DNA of 64,000 nucleotides from Holdemania sp. Marseille-P2844 (GCF_900120005.1 NZ_LT635448.1:62001-126000); one strand, 5' to 3'. Counted from the first letter of the stretch, positions 7,060 to 16,243 are shown. Numbers and translations: made by a program. Notes: generated by a model not told the origin, from the sequence alone.

Positions 7060-7890
7060 ATGGAACAGAATAAAGAACGGAAAACACTGAGCAAAAAGGA
7101 CGTTGTGAAGTCCTTCTGGCGCTGGACCTTTTTCTCCCACGCCAATTACAATTATGAACGGCTGGCCGGGACGGGCTTCTGTCATGCGATGGCGCCGATC
7201 ATTGAAAAGCTGTACAAGGACAACCCGGAAGAATACAAGGCGGCGGTTCAGCGGCATATCGAGTTCTATAATACGGAACCGCACTTCGGCGGCGTGATCA
7301 ACGGCATGGTCATTGCGATGGAAGAAGAACGGGCCAACGGCGCGCCGATTTCCGACGAAGCGATCAACGGCATTAAAACCGGCCTGATGGGACCGTTTGC
7401 CGGAATCGGGGATACGCTGTGGCAGGGAACCTTGACGCCGATCCTGCTTTCGATCGGAATCTCGCTGGCGTCCTCCGGCAGTCTGGCCGGACCGCTGGTC
7501 TATGCCGTCTTGATGATGGGGATCATGTTAAGCATCGCGTATTATGTCTGGATGACCGGCTACAAGCTGGGCAAGGAAGGCTTGCAGCGGATTCTGGAAA
7601 GCAATCTGATCAAAAAGGTCATCACCGGGGCCAGCGCTCTGGGCGCGATTGTCATGGGTGCGCTGACGGCGGGATTTGTCAGCGTATCGACGCCGCTTTT
7701 GATCAACATTCAGGGTGCCGGCATGAGCGTGCAGACAGATATTCTCGACAAGCTGTTCCGCGGCCTGCTTCCGCTGGCGCTGACACTGGGCACGCTGTAT
7801 TTATTGAAGAATAAGAAAGTCAAGGCGACGAAAGTCATGGCGCTGCTGATCGTCATTGCGGCCGTCGGGGCGATTATCGGGTTGTTCTGA
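7060..7890 (+). CDS. PTS mannose-family EIID
   Basis: 276 residues. The N-terminal cytoplasmic part KKDVVKSFWRWTFFSHANYN-YERL and the GLMGPFAGIGDTLWQGTLTP motif are diagnostic of EIID, followed by C-terminal membrane helices. It pairs with EIIC to form the translocation unit. Its TGA stop shares its last A with the ATG of the MurQ-like gene (7890), implying translational coupling. Confidence 0.93.
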   Translation: MEQNKERKTLSKKDVVKSFWRWTFFSHANYNYERLAGTGFCHAMAPIIEKLYKDNPEEYKAAVQRHIEFYNTEPHFGGVINGMVIAMEEERANGAPISDEAINGIKTGLMGPFAGIGDTLWQGTLTPILLSIGISLASSGSLAGPLVYAVLMMGIMLSIAYYVWMTGYKLGKEGLQRILESNLIKKVITGASALGAIVMGALTAGFVSVSTPLLINIQGAGMSVQTDILDKLFRGLLPLALTLGTLYLLKNKKVKATKVMALLIVIAAVGAIIGLF

Positions 7891-8780
7891 TGCGTGATAA
7901 TTTAATGACCTTGACCAGCGAGGAGCGCAATCCCGCTTCAGTGAATCTGCCGCACATGAGCGTCGCGGAATCCACGGCGCTGATGAACCGGGAAGACCAA
8001 GCCTGTACAAAAGCGGTCAGGGAGGTGCTGCCCGAAGTCAACGAGACGATCGAACAGTGCATCGCCGCTTTGCGGCGCGGGGGACGGATCATCTTCACCG
8101 GCGCGGCGCATTCCGGCTATCTGGGCATGCTGGACGCCTACGAGGCCAACGCGACCTTCGGCACCCACGGCGAATTTGTTTCCATCGTGGCAGGCAATTT
8201 CACCGATATCATGAAGACTGACGGCAGCGCGGAGGACAGCGCGGAAAACGGCGCGCTGGATTTGCAGGCCCGGGAGGTTACGGCTAAGGACTTTGTGATC
8301 GGAATCAGCTCATCCGGCCGGACGCCGTATGTCATCGGCGCGCTATCCTGGTGCCAAAAACAGGGGATCCCCTGCGCCGGACTGGTCAATAACAAGCATT
8401 CGCTGGTCAGCGAGGTCTGCGATCGGGTCATGGCGCCGGTGCCGGGGCCGGAGGTCATCACGGGATCGACGCGATTGAAAGCGGGAACCTGCCAGAAGAT
8501 GATTCTGAACATGATCACGACGGTGACGATGGCGCAGCTGGGCAATGTGTATGAGAATCTGATGATCAACGTGCCGCCGGTCAGCGACAAGATGCGCACC
8601 CGTCTGGCGTATATTCTGACTCAGGCGACCAGCTGTACGCTGGATAGAGCACGGCAGTTGTTAACAGAATGCGAATATCAGATTAAACCGGCCCTGATCA
8701 TGGAGCTGAAGCACGTCAGCCGGGAAGAAGCGCAGACACAGCTGAACGCCGCAGGCGGCAACCTCAATCAGATTTTATAG
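7890..8780 (+). CDS. murQ: MurQ-like N-acetylmuramic acid 6-phosphate etherase
   Basis: 296-residue SIS-domain lyase. The MurQ opening LTSEERNPASVNLPHMSV is clear. Glu85 (LDAYEANATFG) and Glu115 (AEDSAENGALDL) match the two catalytic glutamates of MurQ, and GISSSGRTPYVIGAL is the phosphosugar-binding loop. The usual GAGTSGRLG loop is GAAHSGYLG here and ECPPTFG is EANATFG, so substrate contacts differ. MurQ removes D-lactate from MurNAc-6-P to give GlcNAc-6-P. Coupling to a mannose-family PTS rather than a MurP-type permease suggests a MurNAc-like or another ether- or acid-substituted amino sugar. The family call is firm; the exact substrate is open. Confidence 0.8.
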   Translation: MRDNLMTLTSEERNPASVNLPHMSVAESTALMNREDQACTKAVREVLPEVNETIEQCIAALRRGGRIIFTGAAHSGYLGMLDAYEANATFGTHGEFVSIVAGNFTDIMKTDGSAEDSAENGALDLQAREVTAKDFVIGISSSGRTPYVIGALSWCQKQGIPCAGLVNNKHSLVSEVCDRVMAPVPGPEVITGSTRLKAGTCQKMILNMITTVTMAQLGNVYENLMINVPPVSDKMRTRLAYILTQATSCTLDRARQLLTECEYQIKPALIMELKHVSREEAQTQLNAAGGNLNQIL

Positions 8781-8868
8781 AAAAGCGCAGCGATCTGAGG
8801 CGAAAGGCAGGAACGGAAAAAAAGGAAAACAACCAAATCAGGTAAAATAAACAAGCAAATCTGAACCA

Positions 8869-8911
8869 TAAAAAAGCGAGGCTGACATTTCGATCGGCTT
8901 CGCTTTTTTTG
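8869..8911. terminator. Bidirectional terminator between murQ-like gene and tetR-type gene
   Basis: AAAAAAGCGA and TCGCTTTTTTT arms with additional partial pairing enclose a loop. A and T tracts on both sides serve the two convergent genes. Confidence 0.8.
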
Positions 8912-8924
8912 CGTTATCATTGCT

Positions 8925-9518
8925 TCAAATCAAGATTTTTTCCACCATCCGGTACAGTGTCGGTTTCAGGTGATCAATCGGCGCCGGCTGTTCCTCGATG
9001 ATCGAGGTGTAGCAGACCGAGCCGACCAGCTCGACGATCATGTAGATCATCCGGAACGCTTCGTCCCGGTCAAACCGCCGCAGCTGCGGATAATTTAACA
9101 ATTCCTCCAGAATCTGCGTGATTTCCGCCTGATTGCCTTCGCTGAGAACCTCCATCACCAACGGCCATGAGAAATTCCGCTCGATCAGTTTCAGCACCGC
9201 TTTATTCGCTTTGAAATACTCGATGATCATGTCGATAAAGCACAAGACTGACGGCAGGAAATCCTGAATGCCCCGCTCCTTCGTTTTGGTATATGCGCGG
9301 ATGACGATCTGCGAGCTGATCTGGATGACGAGATGCTTCATGATATCCTCTTTATCATGAAAGTACAAATAAAACGTTCCCTTGGCGACCTTGGCCCGAT
9401 TCACGATATCGTCAATCGTGGTTTTGGCAAATCCCTTGGTCAGAAAACACTGATAGGCCGAGCTTAGTAAATCACCCTGTTTCTGTTCTTTCTGTTGTTT
9501 TAATGTACGCCGGGCCAT
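8925..9518 (-). CDS. TetR family transcriptional regulator
   Basis: 197 residues with the TetR N-terminal HTH at about 12-60 (GFAKTTIDDIVNRAKVAKGTFYLYFHDKEDI) and a divergent ligand-binding C-terminal half. It is transcribed away from the MMPL transporter gene at 9693. The 174-bp gap holds three copies of TGAC-N5-GTCA that overlap or flank both promoters, so it most likely represses the transporter operon and itself. The inducer is unknown. Confidence 0.9.
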   Translation of the reverse strand: MARRTLKQQKEQKQGDLLSSAYQCFLTKGFAKTTIDDIVNRAKVAKGTFYLYFHDKEDIMKHLVIQISSQIVIRAYTKTKERGIQDFLPSVLCFIDMIIEYFKANKAVLKLIERNFSWPLVMEVLSEGNQAEITQILEELLNYPQLRRFDRDEAFRMIYMIVELVGSVCYTSIIEEQPAPIDHLKPTLYRMVEKILI

Positions 9519-9538
9519 ATTCTCACTTCCTCAGCCTC

Positions 9539-9566
9539 ATTGTAACATACCTTAAATCAGAGTCAA
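9539..9566 (-). promoter_or_regulatory. Promoter of the TetR-type gene
   Basis: On the minus strand TTGACT (9561-9566), 16-bp spacer, TACAAT (9539-9544). Operator O1 begins 8 bp upstream of this -35 box. Confidence 0.6.
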
Positions 9567-9573
9567 ATCAAAA

Positions 9574-9669
9574 TGACTAAAAGTCAATCTGATAGACAAA
9601 TTCGCCGATCCGTCTATTGACCATCAGTCATTTCGGAGGTATTCTGTCTGACGTAATGACTGATAGTCA
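9574..9669. promoter_or_regulatory. Three TetR-type operators, TGAC-N5-GTCA
   Basis: Sites at 9574-9586 (TGACTAAAAGTCA), 9618-9630 (TGACCATCAGTCA) and 9657-9669 (TGACTGATAGTCA). The last extends to the 17-bp perfect palindrome at 9655-9671. Start-to-start spacings are 44 and 39 bp. The middle site covers the -35 box of the transporter promoter, and the third lies just after its expected start point. Confidence 0.7.
9617..9645 (+). promoter_or_regulatory. Promoter of the MMPL transporter operon
   Basis: TTGACC (9617-9622), 17-bp spacer and TATTCT (9640-9645). The -35 box overlaps operator O2. Confidence 0.55.
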
Positions 9670-9692
9670 TTTGAAAGGGAGAGTGATCTGCA

Positions 9693-11771
9693 GTGAGGAA
9701 AATTGCAGAACAGATCGTAAAAAAACGAATTCTGATTCTGGCGCTGGCGACGGTGCTGTTGGTTCCGTCGTTGATCGGCTATATCAACACCCGCATCAAT
9801 TATGATATTTTGAGCTATTTGCCGGATCAGCTGGATTCCATCGAGGGCCAGGACATCCTGGATCAGGAATTCCATTCCGCCAGTATGGCGATTGTTACCG
9901 TTGAAAACATGGAAAAGAAACAGGTCGATCGGATCGCGGACAAAATCCGCGCGATCGACGGCGTCCGCGACGCGATGGGGCTGGGGGATTTCTTACAGAC
10001 CATGCCTTCGGAAATGATTCCGGAAGACTTGCGGAAAATGCTGGATAACGGCGACTGCCAGCTGATGATGGTCACGTTTGAAGAAGGCAACGGATCCGAC
10101 CGGACGCTGAAGGCCGTCGACGAGATTAAATCGCTGATGAATTCCCAGATGTTCTTAGGCGGTCTGGCGGCCGTCATCAACGACACGAAAATGTTGATCG
10201 AACAGGAACTGCCGCTGTATGTGGCGGTTGCGGTCGGATTATCCTTAGTCGTTTTATTTCTGGGCTTACGTTACAGCGTGGCGCCGTTCATCTTCTTATT
10301 GGGGATCCTGTACGCCGTGCTGTATAACTTCGGAACCAATATTTTCTTAGGCGAGGTTTCCTATATCACCTCCGCTCTGGCGGCGATCCTGCAGCTGGCG
10401 GTGTCGATGGACTTCTCGATCTTCTTGTTGGAACGCTATGACGAGGAACTGCACAAGGGATTGAAAAGTCAGGAAGCGATGACCGAAGCAGTCGTCAACA
10501 CCTTTACCGCGATCAGCGCCAGTTCGCTGACCACAATCGCCGGATTCCTGGCGATGTGCATCATGGATTTGAAGCTGGGCACCGATATGGGCGTCGTCAT
10601 GGCGAAGGGTGTTGTGCTGGGCGTGTTCTCCGCGGTGGTGATTCTGCCGGCTCTGATTCTGGTCTTCGATAAACCGATTCACAAACATAAGCACAAGGTT
10701 TTAATTCCCAAGCTGCAAGGCGTTGCCAACTTTACGACAACCCACTATAAAGGCATTCTGATCGCTGCCGTCGCGCTGTTGATTCCGTTTGCGGCGGCGC
10801 AGAAAAAAACCGACGTGTACTACAACCTGCTGGACTCGCTGCCGCAGGATCTGACGTCCACCGCCGGCACACAGAAGCTGCGCGATGAATTCGACATGCC
10901 GACGACCAACTTCATCCTCGTCAGCGATCAGCTCAGCAGCACGCAGATGGACGCGGTGCTGGAGGCGATTGAAACGACGGATGGGATCAATTCCGTTGCG
11001 ACATTAGATCGGTTTTTAGGCGCCGGGATTCCGGAAGAGATGCTTCCGGAAGGGATTCGTTCTGTCTTTAATGCCGGCGGATGGAAGATGATCATGGCGA
11101 ATTCCAGCTACACCTCGGCGACGCATGAACAAAACGCGCAGATCACCGAGCTGGAAAACCGTGTCAAGGCGATCGATCCGACAGCGTTAGTTACCGGCGA
11201 GGGCGCGCTGAACCGCGATCTGGTGCTGATCGCCGATCACGATATTCAGATGGTCAACATCGTTTCCATTCTGGCGGTCTTCCTGATCATCGCGATTTCA
11301 TTTAAGTCGCTGAGCGTGCCGATTGTGCTGGTTGCGGCGATTGAAATGGCGATTACGATCAACATGGGCATTCCTTATTTTCAAGGGGAAACGATACCGT
11401 TTATCGCCAGCATCGTCATCGGGACGATCCAGCTGGGCGCAACGATCGACTACGCGATTCTGACGATGACGCGCTACCAGGAGGAACGCCGGCGGGGCAA
11501 GGATCGGAAAGCGGCCGTACAGACGGCGGTCTATGCGTGCAGTTCGTCGATCCTGACCAGCGGTTTGAGCTTCTTCGCGGCCACTGTGGGCGTGTCGCTG
11601 GTTTCCAAAATCGATTTGATTCGCTCGCTGTGCGGCATGTTGGCGCGGGGCGCGCTGATCAGCATGGCGGTCATTCTGCTCGTGCTGCCGGCCTTGTTGA
11701 TGGTCTTCGGCGGCGTTATCGAAAAAACATCATTTCAATTTCTGAATAAAAAAGGAGAGAAATCACGATGA
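9693..11771 (+). CDS. MMPL/RND superfamily transporter (YdfJ-like)
   Basis: 692-residue membrane protein with the two-fold RND layout: TM1 at about 12-32, an extracytoplasmic loop to about 165, TM2-6 (about 168-335), TM7 near 355, a second loop, then TM8-12 (about 525-685). The core helices read LAAILQLAVSMDFSIFLLERY and GTIQLGATIDYAILTMTRYQEE, both with the intramembrane Asp of proton-driven RND proteins. It probably exports a lipid, peptide or toxic amphiphile. Start is GTG 9693, with GGGAGAG upstream. Its stop overlaps the next gene by ATGA. Confidence 0.88.
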   Translation: MRKIAEQIVKKRILILALATVLLVPSLIGYINTRINYDILSYLPDQLDSIEGQDILDQEFHSASMAIVTVENMEKKQVDRIADKIRAIDGVRDAMGLGDFLQTMPSEMIPEDLRKMLDNGDCQLMMVTFEEGNGSDRTLKAVDEIKSLMNSQMFLGGLAAVINDTKMLIEQELPLYVAVAVGLSLVVLFLGLRYSVAPFIFLLGILYAVLYNFGTNIFLGEVSYITSALAAILQLAVSMDFSIFLLERYDEELHKGLKSQEAMTEAVVNTFTAISASSLTTIAGFLAMCIMDLKLGTDMGVVMAKGVVLGVFSAVVILPALILVFDKPIHKHKHKVLIPKLQGVANFTTTHYKGILIAAVALLIPFAAAQKKTDVYYNLLDSLPQDLTSTAGTQKLRDEFDMPTTNFILVSDQLSSTQMDAVLEAIETTDGINSVATLDRFLGAGIPEEMLPEGIRSVFNAGGWKMIMANSSYTSATHEQNAQITELENRVKAIDPTALVTGEGALNRDLVLIADHDIQMVNIVSILAVFLIIAISFKSLSVPIVLVAAIEMAITINMGIPYFQGETIPFIASIVIGTIQLGATIDYAILTMTRYQEERRRGKDRKAAVQTAVYACSSSILTSGLSFFAATVGVSLVSKIDLIRSLCGMLARGALISMAVILLVLPALLMVFGGVIEKTSFQFLNKKGEKSR

Positions 11772-13930
11772 ATAAAAAAGGAAGTTGGCTGACGCTGGCC
11801 CTTTCCGGGGTGCTGGCGCTGAATCTGTGCACGCCGGTCCGGGCAGAGGACAAGCCGGATGAAGGCACGAAAAAGGAAGAAACCGTCTATGCCTTCCTGG
11901 ATTGGCAGGGACAGCTGAAATCCGCGACAGTCAGCGAATGGCTGCATAACGAACAGGGCTTCCGCCAGACGGCGGATCAGAGTATCCTGGAAAATATCAA
12001 GAATATCAAAGGCGATGATCTGCCTGAACAAAACGGCACGTCGCTAATGTGGAATTCCGACGAGCATGACCTGTACTACCAGGGCACGACGACGGCGGAG
12101 CTGCCGTTAACGATGGAGGTCAGCTACCAATTCAATGGCAAGCGTGTGGATCCGCATGAGATCGTCGGCCAGAGCGGCTCCCTGACGATCACGATCAAGC
12201 TGATCAATCATCTGGAAATAACGGAAACGATCAACGGGAAGACGAAGTATATTTCCACGCTGTTCCCCTGCGCGATTGTCACCGATCTGCCGACGGAAAC
12301 ATTTAAGGATGTAAAGGCGGAAGATGGCTTGATTTTGAATGAATCAAAGAATCAGATCGTCGCCCTGGCCACGGTGTCGGGGATGAGCCAGATGCTGAAG
12401 GACTCCGACGTCAGCGCCCTGGATGACATCAAGGATAAGCTGAAAGATGAATTCGTGATCACGGCGAATGTGGAAAACTTTGAAATGCCGTCGATCATTC
12501 TGGCTGCGGCCGGGACTTCCAATCTGGAAGACAAGGAGATCGACCGCAGTGATCTCGATAAGCTGACTGACGGCGTCGATGATCTGAAGGACGCCACGGC
12601 GAAGATTTTAGACGGCACGGTGCAGCTGCATGACGCGAATATCGAACTGAATGATAAGATGGGAGAATTCCAGTCAAAATACAAGGAATTCTCAGATGGG
12701 TTAAATACTGCCGTGACTTCGTCGAAGGAGCTGAAGGAAGGGGCGCAGAAGCTGTCGGATGGCGTTGGTCAGATTCAGACGCAGTTAACGGCGATGCTGC
12801 AGAAATACAACCTGACGGACGAACAGCTGATGGGACTGCTTCAACAGCTGAACGGCAGCCTGACACAGCTGCAGGGCGCTTCGGCGTTAATGGAACAGCT
12901 GGCCGGCAGCATGCAGGCGCTGGCAACGATGCCGCAGGCAACCGGCGACGCGATTCGGGCGGCCGGTCAGAGCGATGAATTTAACAATACCTGGGCTGCC
13001 GTGACCGAGCAGGTCAGAGCGGGCGTTAAGCAGAACTTGCCGGCGGTGAACGTGGAAATGGATCAGAACGCGTTAGTCTCCGCGATTGGCTCTGCGCTGG
13101 CGGAACAGGGGGTGGCCGAGGAAGAAATTCCGGGCTTAACCCAGGCGATTGCGGGAAAAGTCGGCGAACAGCTGAATGCCCAGCTGGGCAGCGCGCAGGA
13201 AAGGATCGCGGCCGGCTTGGGTCAGGCGGTAGATGCCGGCGTCGATACGATGAGTGGTTATGGCAAGCAGGCGGCGGTGGGAACGGTTGATCAGATCGCT
13301 CAAACCGTGCAGGATACAATGAGCGCCAAGGTTCAGGAAATGGCAGGCTTGATGAGCCAGGCGCAGCAGCTGACGACGGAAATGACGGCGATGATCGACA
13401 AGATCAACGGCATGATCGAACAGATCGGCGGCGTTGATGAACTGAAAAATGCGCTGGCTGGCTTGCAGCAGCTGCCGGAAGGCTTAAATGACTTGAAGGA
13501 AGGCACAGATCAGCTGGCGGCAGGAACCGTGGCGATGAATGCCGGATTGGATAAGCTGAACGGCGCGTCCGGGGACATTACCGACGCCATCAACAAGTTT
13601 AAAGGCGCGACGCAGGAGCTGGCGGAGAAAACCGGCGAATTGAACGACGGCGTTGATGAATTCAGCCGTGAGGGAATCGACGAGTTAAGTGGGAAAGTCA
13701 CCGATGCGATGGACGATCTGAACGATGTGCTCGATACCGCGAAAGCGGCGCTGGATCAGTCGAAGGAATACCGCAGCTACGCCGGCGCCGCGGACACGAT
13801 GGAAACTTCGGTGAAGTTCATCATGAAGACGGATGAAATCAAGTTGCCGGAGGAAAAAACAACGGTGGTGGAAACAAAGACGGAAGTGAAGACTTCTTTC
13901 TGGGATCGGGTAAAGAATTTATTCCATTAA
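11768..13930 (+). CDS. Secreted heptad-repeat protein (YhgE/Pip-associated type)
   Basis: 720 residues. The N-terminus (KKGSWLTLALSGVLALNLCTPVRAED) is a Sec signal peptide cleaved near VRA-ED. A beta-rich region (about 30-260) is followed by long helical segments rich in xxxLxxG heptads (LKEGAQKLSDGVGQI, LNDLKEGTDQLAAGTVAMNAG). It ends FWDRVKNLFH with no C-terminal membrane helix or sortase motif, so it is probably released or held by other factors. Translational coupling to the MMPL transporter suggests that it is a periplasmic-equivalent partner of the exporter. No enzymatic motif is visible. Confidence 0.72.
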   Translation: MNKKGSWLTLALSGVLALNLCTPVRAEDKPDEGTKKEETVYAFLDWQGQLKSATVSEWLHNEQGFRQTADQSILENIKNIKGDDLPEQNGTSLMWNSDEHDLYYQGTTTAELPLTMEVSYQFNGKRVDPHEIVGQSGSLTITIKLINHLEITETINGKTKYISTLFPCAIVTDLPTETFKDVKAEDGLILNESKNQIVALATVSGMSQMLKDSDVSALDDIKDKLKDEFVITANVENFEMPSIILAAAGTSNLEDKEIDRSDLDKLTDGVDDLKDATAKILDGTVQLHDANIELNDKMGEFQSKYKEFSDGLNTAVTSSKELKEGAQKLSDGVGQIQTQLTAMLQKYNLTDEQLMGLLQQLNGSLTQLQGASALMEQLAGSMQALATMPQATGDAIRAAGQSDEFNNTWAAVTEQVRAGVKQNLPAVNVEMDQNALVSAIGSALAEQGVAEEEIPGLTQAIAGKVGEQLNAQLGSAQERIAAGLGQAVDAGVDTMSGYGKQAAVGTVDQIAQTVQDTMSAKVQEMAGLMSQAQQLTTEMTAMIDKINGMIEQIGGVDELKNALAGLQQLPEGLNDLKEGTDQLAAGTVAMNAGLDKLNGASGDITDAINKFKGATQELAEKTGELNDGVDEFSREGIDELSGKVTDAMDDLNDVLDTAKAALDQSKEYRSYAGAADTMETSVKFIMKTDEIKLPEEKTTVVETKTEVKTSFWDRVKNLFH

Positions 13931-13957
13931 TAGATATGAAAGCTTAAGGAAATACAC

Positions 13958-13994
13958 AAGGAAATCGGACAGCCATGTTCAATTTCCTTTTTTC
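13958..13994 (+). terminator. Terminator of the MMPL operon
   Basis: AAGGAAAT (13958-13965) pairs with ATTTCCTT (13982-13989), with an inner GGACA/TGTTC helix, followed by a T-rich tail. Confidence 0.8.
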
Positions 13995-14260
13995 TTTTCT
14001 GTGAGGATTAAGGGGGAGGTCTTAAGGGAGAAATTGTTCTTCGTTTACTATGAAATCTGAGGGAACCTGTTTAAAAGTCGTTCTTCTATAGAAAGGGGAA
14101 GCGAAGGAAGGGGATTGATAACGCCGGCAGAGTCTCGAAAAATCCTGAACTGAATGAAACACTTTTCATAAAAATTTTTAATTTATAGCAATTTATGTCA
14201 AATTTCATCAAAATAAACAAGGCTTTTTCAAAAAAACCGCAATATTAGAAGTGATGGGAG
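13995..14260. other. AT-rich intergenic stretch before Rpn gene
   Basis: No supported ORF. The last 100 bp are very AT-rich and probably contain the Rpn promoter, but no convincing -35/-10 pair could be singled out. Confidence 0.4.
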
Positions 14261-15322
14261 ATGAAAGAAATGATCGTTGAAGCCAATCAGATTCATGAAG
14301 ACAAAGCGGGGTACAGACCAACGAGATGGCGTACCGAAGAAAAGGGAGATCAAAATATCGGAATACAGCCGTCTGTATCGAAGTCGTCCATTCTCACCGA
14401 CTGGATCCTGAAGTCTGTCTTGGGCAATTCTGATGATACCGAAGCACTGACTTGTTTTTTGTCGCAATGGAATTACTGCACGATTCGCTCGCTGACCGTT
14501 GAGGCGCAGGAAGCCCGTGTAGATCATGCGGACCAGAAAGCGATCCGTTACGATATCCATGGGATCATCAATGACGAAATCTTCTTTGTGATCGAATCGC
14601 AACGGCATGGCGATTTTAAAACGATCATGAAGCGGATGCAGTATTACCTGGCCCGGCTTTTAGCGGGACAGAAGCTGCGGGGGAAGGAATATGAACAGAT
14701 GAAAGCGGCGTGGCTGATCCTGATCGCGGATTATCCGTTTTTCCCCCGATCCGGGATTGTGACGGATGAGACGGAAATGAGTTTAAGAACAATGCAGATC
14801 CCCTTGACACAAATGACTCATTTGAGTATTGTGGAGACAGGAAGAACCGATTATCTGACGGCGAAGCCGGTTTGGAAACTGAGCGGACTGGAGCGGTGGG
14901 CAATCCTGTATGGAAACCTGGCGAAACCGGAAAAGCGGGAATGGATCGAACAGATTTGTAAACAAGATGAGAATCTCAGAAAGGTGGTCAGGAAGATGAG
15001 TGAGATGACGATGGACTTTGAAGCTTATTTCAGAGAAACAAAGGCGATCATGGCGGAATTGGAAAGAGCGGATCGTCAGCGGGAATGGCTGGAACAGGGC
15101 AAACGGATGGGTAAGCAGGAAGGTTTGGAACAAGGTTTAGAACGAGGCGAATTATGCAAAGTCATTAAACAGGTGCTGAAAAATATGAAAAAAGGCAAGC
15201 CCATTTCAGAGATCGCGGAGATTTTAGATGAAGATGAAACTGTAATCCGTCAGATATTTTCCTGTCATGAAGAACATCCTGAATGGACTGCAGATCAGAT
15301 TGCAACGAGAATAAGAAGCTAG
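14261..15322 (+). CDS. Rpn family PD-(D/E)XK nuclease / recombination-promoting protein
   Basis: 353 residues. The N-terminal half has the Rpn/transposase_31-like nuclease core: Asp in IRYDIHGIIND and the ExQ motif in FFVIESQRHGDF, followed by MKRMQYYLARLL. The C-terminal part is charged and contains the repeated glycine spacing EQGKRMGKQEGLEQGLERGE common to Rpn tails, then a helix-turn-helix-like end (KPISEIAEILDEDETVIRQI). These proteins promote RecA-independent recombination in E. coli and are often multi-copy and horizontally spread. No terminal repeats were seen. GGGAG upstream of ATG 14261 is a modest ribosome-binding site. Confidence 0.8.
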   Translation: MKEMIVEANQIHEDKAGYRPTRWRTEEKGDQNIGIQPSVSKSSILTDWILKSVLGNSDDTEALTCFLSQWNYCTIRSLTVEAQEARVDHADQKAIRYDIHGIINDEIFFVIESQRHGDFKTIMKRMQYYLARLLAGQKLRGKEYEQMKAAWLILIADYPFFPRSGIVTDETEMSLRTMQIPLTQMTHLSIVETGRTDYLTAKPVWKLSGLERWAILYGNLAKPEKREWIEQICKQDENLRKVVRKMSEMTMDFEAYFRETKAIMAELERADRQREWLEQGKRMGKQEGLEQGLERGELCKVIKQVLKNMKKGKPISEIAEILDEDETVIRQIFSCHEEHPEWTADQIATRIRS

Positions 15323-15442
15323 AATTGAGTTTCCTTTTCTGATTTCTATTTATGAAAATTGTTGATGAAATTGATCGGCGGAATAGACGAGGCAGCTGGA
15401 TTACTTTTGTTGCTTAAGCTGAGCGTTGCTTATGTATGCCAG

Positions 15443-15483
15443 GCCGGAATACGTCCCAAGGAAGGCATAGATTCCGGCTTTTT
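15443..15483 (+). terminator. Intrinsic terminator
   Basis: GCCGGAAT (15443-15450) pairs with ATTCCGGC (15471-15478) and is followed by TTTTT. It lies 120 bp beyond the Rpn stop. Confidence 0.75.
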
Positions 15484-15647
15484 GTAATTTAGGCCGAAGA
15501 CATCGGCAACACTGCCAATACAAAGCGGCTGATTATCTAAAAGGCATCGCTTAAGAATTTGAGATCAGGAAAGGTTTCTGAGACAAGAGAAAATCAGCAG
15601 AAAGAACAGAGAAAAATGAAGGAATCCTTAAACCACAGGATTAACCG

Positions 15648-15676
15648 TTGCGAATTAGAACGGTATTCTTTAAAAT
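15648..15676 (+). promoter_or_regulatory. Promoter for EIIA-Glc gene
   Basis: TTGCGA (15648-15653), 17-bp spacer, TAAAAT (15671-15676). Confidence 0.55.
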
Positions 15677-15766
15677 GAGAACAATGAAACATCGCAAATC
15701 ATCCGAATCTTTCTCGCTTATCAAATCTAAGCAGAACTTTGGATGAGCTTGCGCAAGGAGGCTGCC

Positions 15767-16243
15767 ATGTTTAATTTATTTAAGAAACCTGTGTATTGCG
15801 ACATCCTGTCGCCGGTTGACGGTGTCAGTTTGCCCTTGGAAGAAGTGCCGGATCCGGTATTTGCGCAGAAGATGATGGGCGAAGGAATTGCGTTTCGTTT
15901 TGAAGGCGAAAAGATTCTGTCGCCGCTGACCGGCACAGTGCTGCTTGTAGCGGCAACGCGTCATGCGGTCGGATTAAAAGGCGCCAATGGCGTTGAGGTG
16001 CTGCTGCATGTCGGCATGGACACGGTGGAGCTTCAGGGCCGAGGCTTGGAGGTTTACGTTCAGCCCGGTGCAAAAGTTCGAGCGGGAGAGCCGCTGATCC
16101 GAATTGATCGGGGCATTATGGAAAAAAATCATATTGATCTGACGACGATGCTGGTCGTAACCAACGGCAGCGGGTATCAGCTGGAAATTGCCAAGCCCGG
16201 GGTGGTTAAGACCGGCGATCCTGTCATTCGTGTGACGCGTTGA
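15767..16243 (+). CDS. PTS glucose-family EIIA (Crr-like)
   Basis: 158-residue stand-alone EIIA-Glc domain. LLHVGMDTV holds the phospho-histidine His81, and RHAVGL holds the second conserved His66. The opening ILSPVDGVSLPLEEVPDPVF is typical. It takes phosphate from HPr and can serve glucose-type permeases lacking their own EIIA, none of which is in this window. Start ATG 15767 is chosen for AAGGAGG 5 nt upstream; the in-frame ATG 15743 lacks a ribosome-binding site. It is monocistronic, between its own promoter and the rplK promoter. Confidence 0.93.
   Translation: MFNLFKKPVYCDILSPVDGVSLPLEEVPDPVFAQKMMGEGIAFRFEGEKILSPLTGTVLLVAATRHAVGLKGANGVEVLLHVGMDTVELQGRGLEVYVQPGAKVRAGEPLIRIDRGIMEKNHIDLTTMLVVTNGSGYQLEIAKPGVVKTGDPVIRVTR

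Larger units (their letters stand above)
15323..15766. other. Intergenic region between Rpn gene and EIIA-Glc gene
   Basis: 444 bp without a supported gene. It contains an intrinsic terminator at 15443-15483 and a promoter at 15648-15676, annotated separately. Nothing else is recognisable. Confidence 0.5.
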
